Shown here: positions 32,125 through 40,001 of the stretch, piece by piece
Numbering within the stretch: the stretch's first letter is position 1
Layout: every line of letters starts with the position of its first letter
Source of the DNA: JANLYQ01 sp031365725
GTDB lineage: Bacteria; Actinomycetota; Actinomycetes; JACCUZ01
Reading direction: 5' to 3'
NCBI GenBank assembly: GCA_031365725.1
Contig: JANLYQ010000018.1
Location: forward strand, 56,857-120,856
DNA length: 64,000 bases
Notes under the pieces: generated by a model
The model's database searches: none
What the model saw: only the letters and a program-made list of their open reading frames with translations
What the model was told of the DNA's origin: nothing
Program-made: the position numbers and the translations under genes

Positions 32125-33048
32125 GTGCTGCACTTGCGCCTGCTCGTCCCAGTCGATGCGGTCGACGACGTGCGGGCCTTGTTGGTGGCTTCACCCGCGG
32201 TCTGTCACGTGGTGCACGTGCCGGGCGCCGCGGTGGCCCCGGCCGGTGACCTGGTGACCGCCGACGTGGCCAGGGAGGCCACCAGCGACCTGCTGGAACA
32301 GCTGCGCAGCCTCGGTCTCGAACGCACCGGGGCGATCGCGACCGGCGAAGTCGCCCTGATGCTGTCCGACCGGGCTACGGCAGCCGAGCGGGCCGCACCG
32401 GGTCTCGGCACCGACGCCGTCGTGTGGGAGGAGGTGGAGGCCCGCACCGCCGAGGAGTCGTCGTTGTCGGCGACGTACCTCGTGTTCATGGCAGTGGCCA
32501 CGATGATCGCTGCTGTCGGGCTGCTGCTCGACCAGCCGATCCTGGTCGTCGGCGCGATGGTGGTGGGGCCGGAGTTCGGCCCAGTGGCCGGGTTCTGCGT
32601 CGCTGTGGTGCAACGCCGCCGGACGGAGACGCGGCGGTCGTTGGTGGCGCTGCTGGTGGGCTTTCCCGCCGGCATGGCCTTCACCGCCGCCCTCACGCTG
32701 CTGCTGACCGCTGCCGGGGTGCTGGACTCCTCGATGCTGACCGGAGCACGGCCGGACACGGCGTTCATCTCCCAGCCGGACGCCCTGTCCTTCGTGGTCG
32801 CCTTCCTCGCTGGGATCGCCGGCATGGTGTCGCTGACCGCGGCCAAGTCCGGCGCCCTGGTCGGCGTACTCATCTCGGTCACCACCATCCCCGCGGCGGC
32901 AAACGTCGCGGTCGCGCTGGCCTACGGCGACCTCGGCCAGGCCCGCGGCAGTTCCGTGCAGCTTGTGGTCAACCTCGCGGGCATCGTGCTCGCCGGGACG
33001 TTGACGCTGCTGGTACAGCAGCACGCCTGGCGCCGCACAGCCACCTGA
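32125..33048 (+). CDS. DUF389 family membrane protein
   Basis: This protein of about 307 residues has a soluble N-terminal ACT-like region (~1-110) and five to six C-terminal membrane helices. The DUF389 core is present: AEESSLSATYLVFMAVATMI, then ILVVGAMVVGPEFGPVAG and AGMVSLTAAKSGALVGVLIS with TIPAAANVAVALAYG. The function of DUF389 proteins is unknown. The longer frame upstream crosses the adaptor gene and is not real. The start at GTG 32125 is 7 nt after a -10 hexamer. Confidence 0.85.
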   Translation: MLHLRLLVPVDAVDDVRALLVASPAVCHVVHVPGAAVAPAGDLVTADVAREATSDLLEQLRSLGLERTGAIATGEVALMLSDRATAAERAAPGLGTDAVVWEEVEARTAEESSLSATYLVFMAVATMIAAVGLLLDQPILVVGAMVVGPEFGPVAGFCVAVVQRRRTETRRSLVALLVGFPAGMAFTAALTLLLTAAGVLDSSMLTGARPDTAFISQPDALSFVVAFLAGIAGMVSLTAAKSGALVGVLISVTTIPAAANVAVALAYGDLGQARGSSVQLVVNLAGIVLAGTLTLLVQQHAWRRTAT

Positions 33049-33051
33049 GCC

Positions 33052-33290
33052 CGTCGCCGGGACGACCTGCACGCCATCCTCGGGCCGCCGTTGGTCATGA
33101 CGTCGGACTGGTGGCGACGTAAGGCCTTGCTCGCTCACGAGCAGGGGCTGTCGTTCTACGCGCGAGCTGGGCCGCTGCGGCGCGTGCACTGGGCGTGTCT
33201 CTGGTCAGCGCAGACCGACGGCTCCTCGTGGCGGGACTGGCAGAGTCGCCGACCGAGGTCACCGCCCGTCTCAGGCTGTCCCTCGAATGA
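33052..33290 (+). pseudogene. Frameshifted 3' remnant of a PIN-domain (VapC-like) toxin gene
   Basis: Frame 1 reads DWWRRKALLAHEQGLSFY up to 33159. After a one-base deletion (GAC reduced to GC at 33160-33161), frame 3 reads ASWAAAARALGVSLVSADRR, then LLVAGLAESPTEVTARLRL and a TGA at 33288. Together they resemble the C-terminal half of a PIN nuclease: YDAS, then ALG-x-LVSADRRL with the acidic residue. The N-terminal half with the first catalytic Asp and any antitoxin gene are absent. It lies in the 404-bp gap after the DUF389 gene. The remainder of the gap (33291-33452) is the leader of the cold-shock gene and has two copies of TGGGAGTCGGG. Confidence 0.68.
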
Positions 33291-33452
33291 TGAACGGCGT
33301 CGCTCACCTGATGGGAGTCGGGCCGGGTTGAGTGAACTCGCTGGGAGTCGGGTGCGGCGCGGGATATCGTGAGCAGCCGCCTGCAACCGGGACCGTGCAA
33401 CTCCCCGGACGCCGCTTCCCCCCTCCCCTCTCCGACGAACTCGAGGTCTCCC

Positions 33453-33836
33453 GTGCCCACCGGCAAGGTCAAGTGGTACGACACCGACAAGGGTTTCGGC
33501 TTCCTCTCCCGCGACGACGGCGGTGACGTGTTCGTGCACCTGTCCGCGCTGCCCGACGGCGTGCCGGGGTTGAAGCCGGGGTCACGCGTCGAGTTCGGGA
33601 TCGTCGACGGCAAGCGCGGCGAGCAGGCGCTCTCGGTGGTGCTGCTGGACCCACTGCCTTCGGTGGCTGCAGCCGCGCGCAAGCCGGCCGACGACCTGGC
33701 GATCATCGTCGAGGACCTCATCAAGCTGCTCGACGGCGTGGGCAACAGCCTGCGGCGGGGGCGCTGGCCGGACAAGAGCGCTGCGGGCAAGACCGCGTCC
33801 GTGCTGCGCGCGGTGGCCGCCGACCTCGAGGCCTGA
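33453..33836 (+). CDS. Cold-shock domain protein with C-terminal extension
   Basis: This protein of about 127 residues starts PTGKVKWYDTDKGFGFLSRD (RNP1 KGFGFL) and continues DVFVHLSALP (RNP2 VFVHL), a single-strand nucleic acid binding fold. A 60-residue C-terminal extension, absent in CspA, begins near residue 68 with LDPLPSVAAAARK and looks helical. This two-part form is common in actinobacteria (CspB-like). GTG 33453 follows a GAGGT site. The leader from about 33300 is a candidate cold-responsive 5' UTR. The stop lies inside a palindrome shared with the convergent larE fusion. Confidence 0.9.
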   Translation: MPTGKVKWYDTDKGFGFLSRDDGGDVFVHLSALPDGVPGLKPGSRVEFGIVDGKRGEQALSVVLLDPLPSVAAAARKPADDLAIIVEDLIKLLDGVGNSLRRGRWPDKSAAGKTASVLRAVAADLEA

Positions 33837-33846
33837 GCCGGCTCAG
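33833..33846. terminator. Palindrome spanning the two convergent stop codons
   Basis: CTGAGCCGGCTCAG is a perfect 14-bp inverted repeat. It contains the TGA of the cold-shock gene at 33834-33836 and the reverse-strand TGA of the HAD-LarE gene at 33843-33845. It may act as a compact bidirectional terminator. Confidence 0.5.
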
Positions 33847-35300
33847 CGGTGCTGGGCGGGGTCCGGCAGCAGCTCGTTCATCGCACCGGACCGGAAGCCC
33901 CGCGGATCGACCACGGCGGAGGAGAAACCGGCGGCGATGACTGCCGCAAGCACGGCCTCCTGGGCCCCGTCCGTGCCAGCGAGCAGGGCGGGGACCAGCA
34001 CTGCGTCGACCTCGAGGCGCGCGGTGTCGCCGAGGTCGCGGACCCGCAGGTCCTGCACCTGTAGCCCGGCCGCGACCATGGCGTCGCGCGCTGCGACCTC
34101 CGCGCGCTCTACCCGGGCCAGCCGGGCCGGAGTGATCGCGATGCCGAACGCCACCCGGCTGGACAGGCAGGCCGCAGCCGGCTTGTCCCAGGTCTCGAGG
34201 CCCCAACGTCGCGACGCCTCGCGGACCTGGGCCTTGGTGAGCCCGGCGTCGAGCAGCGGCGTCACCGCTGAGCGCTCGGCCGCCGCACGGATGCCGGGAC
34301 GGAAGCCCGCGACGGCGTCGTCGGCGTTGGTGCCGGTGGCGACGGCCGTGAGGCCCAAGCCGGTGGCCACGGGGCCGAGCACGTCGAGCAGCTCGGCCTT
34401 GCAGAAGTAGCACCGGTCGCCGGCGTTGGCGACGTACCCCGCACGGCTCATCTCCTCGGTGCGCGGCAGCACGTGCCGCACGCCCAGACCGGCGGCGAAC
34501 GCCGTCGCGCGGGTCAGCTCGTCGGCCGGCAGGCTCGCACTGACAGCGGTCGCCGCGACCACCTGGTCGGGTCCGAGCGCCCGGGCCGCAGCCGCGAGCA
34601 GGAACGCTGAGTCGGCACCGCCGGAGAAGGCGACGACGACCGACCCGAGTGTGCGCAACTCTGCCTCCAGCGCCACCAGACGGGTGGTGAGCAGGTGCTC
34701 GTCGAGCCACGCCGGGAAGGCGGTCAGGTCCTCGAGCACCACGTCGGCACCCGCCTCGGCCAGCTCGGCGGCACTGACGGGCCCGGTGGGCACCGCGACG
34801 GCGAGCGCACCACCGGCCCGCGCACCGATCACGTCAGCCGTGTGGTCCCCGACGTACACGCTCGCGCCGTGCTCGCGCAGCGCCGTGCCCTTCTGCTCCC
34901 CCCAGACCCAGCCGACGAGCTCGTCGACGTCGAGCCCGAGGTGGTCGAGGTGCAGCTGCGCGTTGGGAGCAAACTTGCCGGTGATCACGACGGCCCGACC
35001 GCCGTGCCGGTGCACCGCGTCGATCGCCTCGCGCGCGCCGGGCAACAACGGCGTGGGTACGACGGCCAGCGCGGGATAGAGCGCGCGGAACCGGTCGCCC
35101 ATGGCGGGGATGTCGTCGGGAGCGAACCAGCGAGCCAGCTCCTCGGAAAGGGGCGGGCCGAGTCGGCTCGACGCCGCGTCTGCGTCGACGTGGACACCGG
35201 TCTCGGCCGAGAGCGCCTCCCACACCGGGCGGACCCCGGGCCGGGTGTCGATCAAGGTCATGTCGAGGTCGAAGCCCACGACCAGCGGGGAGGGTGGCAC
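33843..35300 (-). CDS. Fusion of HAD-family phosphatase and LarE-type ATP-dependent sulfur transferase
   Basis: This protein of about 485 residues has two domains. Residues 1-205 are a HAD hydrolase, with motif I GFDLDMTLIDT, motif II VVITGKF and motif IV VGDHTADVIGA. Residues 215-485 are a PP-loop LarE domain with VAFSGGADSAFLLAAA (226-231), GDRCYFCKAELL (Cys297, Cys300) and KPAAACLSSRVAFG (Cys378). LarE sulfurates the nickel-pincer precursor of lactate racemase; the Cys378 position corresponds to the sulfur-donor cysteine. Three cysteines in this pattern are known to bind a [4Fe-4S] cluster in some LarE proteins. No larA, larB or larC is nearby. GTG 35300 follows TACCCT by 7 nt. Confidence 0.85.
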   Translation of the reverse strand: MPPSPLVVGFDLDMTLIDTRPGVRPVWEALSAETGVHVDADAASSRLGPPLSEELARWFAPDDIPAMGDRFRALYPALAVVPTPLLPGAREAIDAVHRHGGRAVVITGKFAPNAQLHLDHLGLDVDELVGWVWGEQKGTALREHGASVYVGDHTADVIGARAGGALAVAVPTGPVSAAELAEAGADVVLEDLTAFPAWLDEHLLTTRLVALEAELRTLGSVVVAFSGGADSAFLLAAAARALGPDQVVAATAVSASLPADELTRATAFAAGLGVRHVLPRTEEMSRAGYVANAGDRCYFCKAELLDVLGPVATGLGLTAVATGTNADDAVAGFRPGIRAAAERSAVTPLLDAGLTKAQVREASRRWGLETWDKPAAACLSSRVAFGIAITPARLARVERAEVAARDAMVAAGLQVQDLRVRDLGDTARLEVDAVLVPALLAGTDGAQEAVLAAVIAAGFSSAVVDPRGFRSGAMNELLPDPAQHR

Positions 35301-35305
35301 AGGGG

Positions 35306-35863
35306 TCAGGGTATGTGGTGCGGCTCGGCGAGCAGGTCGAGGAACAGCGAGCGGTAGTGCACGAACGCCTGGCGCAGCTCCTCGGTGGTGGCGTCGGTCG
35401 CCCGCTGCCCGATCTCGTGCGCGGCGCGGTAGTGCGCGGCGAGCTCGGGGTGCTGGTCGGCGGCCACCAGGTCGCCCGCATTGCCGGCGCCACCGAGCTG
35501 GTCGAGGGGATAGCCACGGTCGCGCATCACCTCGCCGACCAGCTGATCGGCCTCGCCGGTGGCCCGGACGGGGTCGTCGACGAACGCGCTCTGCACGTCG
35601 GACCAGCGCTGGCTGTAGGCCGCGCGCTCCTGCGGGTCGAGGTCGCGGATCTCGGCCTTGTCCCGCGCGCTCGCGACCTGGGCGAGGCGGTGCTCGGCCT
35701 CGCGGCGGTTGCCGTGCTCGTCGACCGCCCGGTCGTACTCCGGGCCGAAGCGCTCCTGCAGACCAGCGCGCTCGGCCTTACGCCGGTTGCCGATCACGAC
35801 GCCGGACGCGATGGACACGATCACGACGAGAACGATGATGATCGCGATGGTGGTCGTCGTCAT
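35306..35863 (-). CDS. Single-pass membrane protein of unknown function
   Basis: This protein of about 185 residues has one N-terminal helix (IAIIIVLVVIVSIASGVVIG, residues ~6-25) followed by a charged soluble domain starting RRKAERAGLQERFGPEYDRA. The rest is rich in Arg, Glu and Ala and probably helical, facing the cytoplasm if the basic RRKAER follows the positive-inside rule. The ATG at 35863 has a strong GGAGGAA ribosome site. Its 3' end contains the -10 of the downstream HAD-LarE gene. I do not recognise a function; similar short proteins are common in actinobacteria. Confidence 0.75.
   Translation of the reverse strand: MTTTTIAIIIVLVVIVSIASGVVIGNRRKAERAGLQERFGPEYDRAVDEHGNRREAEHRLAQVASARDKAEIRDLDPQERAAYSQRWSDVQSAFVDDPVRATGEADQLVGEVMRDRGYPLDQLGGAGNAGDLVAADQHPELAAHYRAAHEIGQRATDATTEELRQAFVHYRSLFLDLLAEPHHIP
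35308..35313 (-). promoter_or_regulatory. -10 element of a probable leaderless promoter (HAD-LarE gene)
   Basis: TACCCT on the minus strand ends 7 nt before GTG 35300. It lies within the last codons of the upstream membrane-protein gene. Confidence 0.5.
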
Positions 35864-35943
35864 GGGTTCCTCCCTCGGGCTGCTACTGGCGACTACCCCA
35901 CCGGCGCGCGGTCCATGCGGACCGAGCAGCAGCGAGGACCGCG

Positions 35944-35949
35944 TAAAAT
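35944..35949 (+). promoter_or_regulatory. -10 element of a probable leaderless promoter (helicase-associated gene)
   Basis: TAAAAT ends 7 nt before ATG 35957 in the short divergent gap to the membrane-protein gene. No ribosome site is present. Confidence 0.6.
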
Positions 35950-35956
35950 AGTGCGG

Positions 35957-38329
35957 ATGTCCACCGTCCGGCCGCGCAGCCTCGCCGACGACCTGCGCGC
36001 CCGCGACGACGCGGCCTTGGTCGCGCTACTCCGCGCGCGCCCGGATCTGCTGACCCCGATCCCCTCCGATCTCGCGTCGCTGGCGGCTCGCGCGACGACC
36101 CGGCCGTCGGTGACCCGCGCCGTGGACCGGCTCGACCGCTTCACCTTGCAGGTGCTCGAAGTGCTGTGTGCCCTGCCGGAGGGCAGCACTGCTGCCGACG
36201 TACGACGACTGCTTGGCGCTCGCCCCGACGGCGGGCTCGAGGTGCTGGTCACCCGGGCCCTGGTGCTGCGTGGGCCGGGGGGACGGTTTGCGGTGCCGCG
36301 CACGGTCGTCGAGGTCGTCGGTGCCCCAGCGGGACTGGGGCTGCCCGCCGAGGCTCTGCTGGCGGCCTACGGCCCGGCGCGGCTGGCCCGCATCGTCACC
36401 GACCTCGGCGGCGCTCCCAGCGGTGACAGCACGGGGGACGCCCGGGCGATCGCTGCCGTCCTCGGTGACGCGGCCCGGCTCGACGCGCTGCTGGCGACTG
36501 CACCGGCCGGTGCGACCGAGGCGCTGGCAACGCTGGTCTGGGTGTCGGCCACCTCCCGGCTGGACCGGGCCAGGCGCGAGGTCGACGCGGCCGCCGCGGT
36601 CACCCCCGTCGACTGGCTGCTGGCTCATGCGCTGCTGATCGGCGCCGACGACACGACCGCCGTGCTGCCGCGCGAGGTCGGGCTGCACCTGCGCGGCGGT
36701 CGGGTGCACGCGGCGGCCGAGGTCACGCTGCCCGACCTCGAACGCTCGCCGGTGGATGAGAGTCACGTCGACCGCGCCGCAGCGGGGGCGGCCGCCGATG
36801 CGGTGCGCCTGATGGAAGAGCTGCTGGAGCTGTGGTCGGCCGAGCCGCCGAAGGTCCTGCGGGCCGGCGGTGTCGGGGTGCGCGAACGCGCCCGGGCGGC
36901 CACGGCGCTCGACATCGACCAGCAGCAGCTGGCCGTCCTCGCCGAGGTCGCGGCGGTGTCGGGGCTGCTGGCCGCGGGCGACGACGGTCACGACGTGGCT
37001 GAGCTGTGGCTGCCGACCCCGGCCTACGACGGGTGGCTTGACCTGCCGGTCGAGGCGCGGTGGGTGGCACTGGCCTCGGCGTGGCTGGTGACCACCCGGG
37101 TGCCCGGTCTGGTCGGCGGCCTGGACCAGCGCGGCCGCGCACTCGCGCCGCTGGGACCGGAGCTGGACCGCAGCGCGGCCCCGGTGGTGCGGGCCGCGGT
37201 CCTGGCTGACCTGGCTGACCCGGCGGTGCTGCCGCGCGGCTCGGCCACCACGCCCGAGTCGTTGGCTGCCCGGCTGCGGTGGCGCGCGCCGCGGGCCGGC
37301 GGTCGGCTGCAGGACGACCTGGTTGCGTGGACCTTGGTCGAGGCGGCGCTGCTGGGACTGACCACCGGGGGTGCTCTGTCGGCGCACGGCCGCGCTCTGT
37401 CCACCGGCGACGCCGAGGCGGCTGCCAAGGCCCTGGGTGTTGCACTGCCCGACCAGCTCGACCACGTACTTCTGCAGGCGGACCTGACAGCGGTGGCACC
37501 GGGTCCGCTCGAGCCGGCGCTGGCCCGGTCGCTACGCATGGTCGCCGACATCGAGTCCACCGGGGGTGCGACGGTCTATCGCTTCACCGAGGCCACGGTG
37601 CGCCGCGCCTTCGACGCCGGGTGGACCGCGGCCGATGTCAGCGCCCTGCTCGCGCGCGCCTCGCGGACCGCCGTACCCCAGCCGTTGACCTACCTCATCG
37701 ACGACGTCGCGCGACGACACGGACGGGTCCGGGTCGGGGCGGCGTCCTCGTTCGTGCGCTGCGACGACGAGTCCACCCTCGAGGTGCTGCTCTCCGACGG
37801 CCGGGCCGCGACGCTGCGGCTGCGCCGGATTGCACCGACCGTGCTGGCCTCCTCGTCCGGGGCTGAGGTGGTGCTCGAGCGGCTGCGGTCGATGGGCGCG
37901 GCGCCAGCGGCCGAGGGCGCCGACGGCACCGTGGTGGTGCGGCGTCCGGAGTCGCGACGCACGACCCCGCGTCGGCCGCCGGCCCGTCCCCTGCGCAGCC
38001 AGCCGGCGCCGGGCGAGGCACTGCTGGACGCCGCCGTACGCGCGATCCGTGGCGGTGACGCACCGACCCTGGCCGGGGCGCTGCGCACCGGGCGGTCCAC
38101 CGCGGACCTGCTGGCGATGCTGACCCAGGCCGCCAGCACCGGCGCGGCGCTGTGGATCGGCTATGTCGATGCCGAGGGCCGCGCGACGCAACGAGTGGTC
38201 GAGCCCGTCGCGGTGTCGGGCGGCTACCTCAACGCCTACGACCACCTGCGCGGCACGGTGCGCGCGTTTGCCGTCCATCGCATCACGGGGGTCACCGAGG
38301 TGGCCGAAGGCATGGGCACCGGCGCCTGA
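35957..38329 (+). CDS. Helicase-associated domain protein (partner-type of XPB helicase)
   Basis: This protein of about 790 residues has no helicase Walker motifs. It starts STVRPRSLADDLRARDDAAL and contains repeated winged-helix-like segments, then the C-terminal helicase-associated region VLLQADLTAVAPGPL, VYRFTEATVRRAFDAGWTA and PQPLTYLIDDVARRHGRVRV. The last 90 residues (ALWIGYVDAEGRATQRVVEP) resemble a WYL-like beta-barrel domain. In mycobacteria the equivalent gene is next to XPB; here an ABC transporter lies between them. A role in DNA repair with XPB is inferred from that association. ATG 35957 is chosen because of the -10 at 7 nt. Confidence 0.82.
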   Translation: MSTVRPRSLADDLRARDDAALVALLRARPDLLTPIPSDLASLAARATTRPSVTRAVDRLDRFTLQVLEVLCALPEGSTAADVRRLLGARPDGGLEVLVTRALVLRGPGGRFAVPRTVVEVVGAPAGLGLPAEALLAAYGPARLARIVTDLGGAPSGDSTGDARAIAAVLGDAARLDALLATAPAGATEALATLVWVSATSRLDRARREVDAAAAVTPVDWLLAHALLIGADDTTAVLPREVGLHLRGGRVHAAAEVTLPDLERSPVDESHVDRAAAGAAADAVRLMEELLELWSAEPPKVLRAGGVGVRERARAATALDIDQQQLAVLAEVAAVSGLLAAGDDGHDVAELWLPTPAYDGWLDLPVEARWVALASAWLVTTRVPGLVGGLDQRGRALAPLGPELDRSAAPVVRAAVLADLADPAVLPRGSATTPESLAARLRWRAPRAGGRLQDDLVAWTLVEAALLGLTTGGALSAHGRALSTGDAEAAAKALGVALPDQLDHVLLQADLTAVAPGPLEPALARSLRMVADIESTGGATVYRFTEATVRRAFDAGWTAADVSALLARASRTAVPQPLTYLIDDVARRHGRVRVGAASSFVRCDDESTLEVLLSDGRAATLRLRRIAPTVLASSSGAEVVLERLRSMGAAPAAEGADGTVVVRRPESRRTTPRRPPARPLRSQPAPGEALLDAAVRAIRGGDAPTLAGALRTGRSTADLLAMLTQAASTGAALWIGYVDAEGRATQRVVEPVAVSGGYLNAYDHLRGTVRAFAVHRITGVTEVAEGMGTGA

Positions 38330-38358
38330 CGCTGACAGTGGCGAAAGCGGCCTCAGCG
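38330..38358. terminator. Stem-loop between convergent genes
   Basis: CGCTGA (38330-38335) and TCAGCG (38353-38358) form a 6-bp stem around a 17-nt loop between the helicase-associated gene and the convergent ABC permease; it includes the permease stop. It is a weak terminator candidate. Confidence 0.35.
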
Positions 38359-39975
38359 GGCCGACTGCACCAGGGCCAGCACCTCGGGCCCGCGCCCGGC
38401 CCAGCGCTTGGCCGCGAGCCGACGGGCGATGGTGCCGATCAGCACGCCGTACGCCGGTCCGACCACCAGCAGCAGGATGCCCAGCAGGGTCGAGGGCAGC
38501 AGCAGAGCGGGCAGCAGCAGGCCCAGCAGCGGCAGCATCAGCGCCAGCTCGACGCCCATCCCGACGAAGATCGCGAGCCCGGCGGTGAGTGAAGCGCCGG
38601 CGTTGCCCCCGGAGAAGGCGTTGCCGCCGCCGAACATGCTGGTCCGCTCCGGCACCGGGTAGGCAGCCACCACGGACACGACCGCGGACACGCCGGTCGA
38701 GATCGCGAGCAGCGCCAACGCGCAGCCGAGCGCCGGCGCCGCGTGCACCCAGCCGCCGGTGAGCGCAGCGACCACGACCACGAACGCCAGCAGCACCGGC
38801 ACGACGACCACGGCCACCGCGATGTCGCCGGCCAACAGGTCGCGGCGGGCGTCGCGCGGATCGGTGCCACTCGCCAGCAGCACCCACGTCGCGCTGCCGT
38901 CGAGCCCGAACCGGTTGGCACCGGCGAGGCCCGCGAACAGCGCGATGCCGCATGCCACATAGACCAGCGGCGCGAGATCGCTGCGGGTCAGGCCGCCGCC
39001 GGCCAGCAGGGGGCCGAGCGGGATCAGCACCGGCACCCCGATGCTGGTCACCAGAGCGACCATGCGCTTGGGTTCGCGCACGAGATAGCGCAGGTCCTTG
39101 GCGACCAGAGCACCCACCCGACCGGCGGGCAGCCACAGCCCGCGCGGCACCAGACCGGTCTCCCGGCGTCGACGCGAGCCGCTGCGGTCCGGGCGCTCCA
39201 GCCCGCGGCGCACCGCCCGTTCCCACACCACCAGCAGGACCGCGATCACCACCGCAGCACCCGCCAGCGAGGCGAGCGCGGTCGGCAGGGGCTGCGTCGG
39301 CGCCGCCGCCAGCCAGCCGGCGGGCGTCCAGCGCAGCGGTGCCGCCAGACCGTGCAGCGCATCCTCACCGACGCGCGATCCGCGCGTGCTGCCGTCACCG
39401 GTGACCACCCGGAGCAGCGGGTTGATCAGCTGGAACGACAGCGCCACCACCGCGGACAGCGCCACGCCGAGGTCGCGACCGCGCCGCGAACGCAGCAGCC
39501 CGGACAGCAGTGCCGCGACCGCCCGGCTGGCGCTGACACACAGCGCGAGCAGCAGGACCACGGCCACCAGCCCCACGACGTACGACGTGGGGCTGGTGAC
39601 GACGGCGGGCAGCAGACCTGACGCCGCCAGCAACGTGGCGACCGGCGGCACGCCCACCAGCGCGCCGACACCCATGACGGTGAGCAGCTGGCGGCGCGTC
39701 AGCGGCAGCAGCGCCAGACGCGAGGGGTCGAGCAGGTCGTCGCTGCTGAAGGTGAGGATCGGCAGGACCACCCAGCCGGCGACGAGCGACGAGAACAGCA
39801 CCACCGCGAGGTCACCGGGGAGGACGCCGTGCCCGCGGGAGACGGCAAGCCCGACGAAGGCCGCGACCGAGGCGCCGAGACCCATGACGAGTCCGAGGAC
39901 GAAGCCGACCCGTCGTGCGACGGCACCCGCTCCGCCGCGCAGCGACCCGCGCAGCAGCGCAAGTCGCAGACGCAC
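38353..39975 (-). CDS. ABC transporter permease, multi-helix (ABC-2-like)
   Basis: This protein of about 540 residues is almost entirely hydrophobic, with about 12-14 predicted helices grouped in two halves separated by a basic linker (RPDRSGSRRRRETGLVP, near residue 275). A cytoplasmic segment AKDLRYLVREPKRMVALVTS is typical of exporter permeases. It pairs with the ATPase at 40002. The start is uncertain: GTG 39975 is 26 bp after the ATPase stop, but an in-frame CTG at 40005 overlaps that stop as CTGA and adds STWAVAGVAVRL. The substrate is unknown. Confidence 0.8.
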   Translation of the reverse strand: MRLRLALLRGSLRGGAGAVARRVGFVLGLVMGLGASVAAFVGLAVSRGHGVLPGDLAVVLFSSLVAGWVVLPILTFSSDDLLDPSRLALLPLTRRQLLTVMGVGALVGVPPVATLLAASGLLPAVVTSPTSYVVGLVAVVLLLALCVSASRAVAALLSGLLRSRRGRDLGVALSAVVALSFQLINPLLRVVTGDGSTRGSRVGEDALHGLAAPLRWTPAGWLAAAPTQPLPTALASLAGAAVVIAVLLVVWERAVRRGLERPDRSGSRRRRETGLVPRGLWLPAGRVGALVAKDLRYLVREPKRMVALVTSIGVPVLIPLGPLLAGGGLTRSDLAPLVYVACGIALFAGLAGANRFGLDGSATWVLLASGTDPRDARRDLLAGDIAVAVVVVPVLLAFVVVVAALTGGWVHAAPALGCALALLAISTGVSAVVSVVAAYPVPERTSMFGGGNAFSGGNAGASLTAGLAIFVGMGVELALMLPLLGLLLPALLLPSTLLGILLLVVGPAYGVLIGTIARRLAAKRWAGRGPEVLALVQSAR

Positions 39976-40001
39976 CGCGACGCCCGCGACCGCCCAGGTG
40001 C

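Noticed and set aside
33091..33372. 93-codon plus-strand frame after the DUF389 gene as an intact gene
   Set aside because: Only its first part looks protein-like, and the match to a PIN domain continues in a different frame, so it is better read as a pseudogene.
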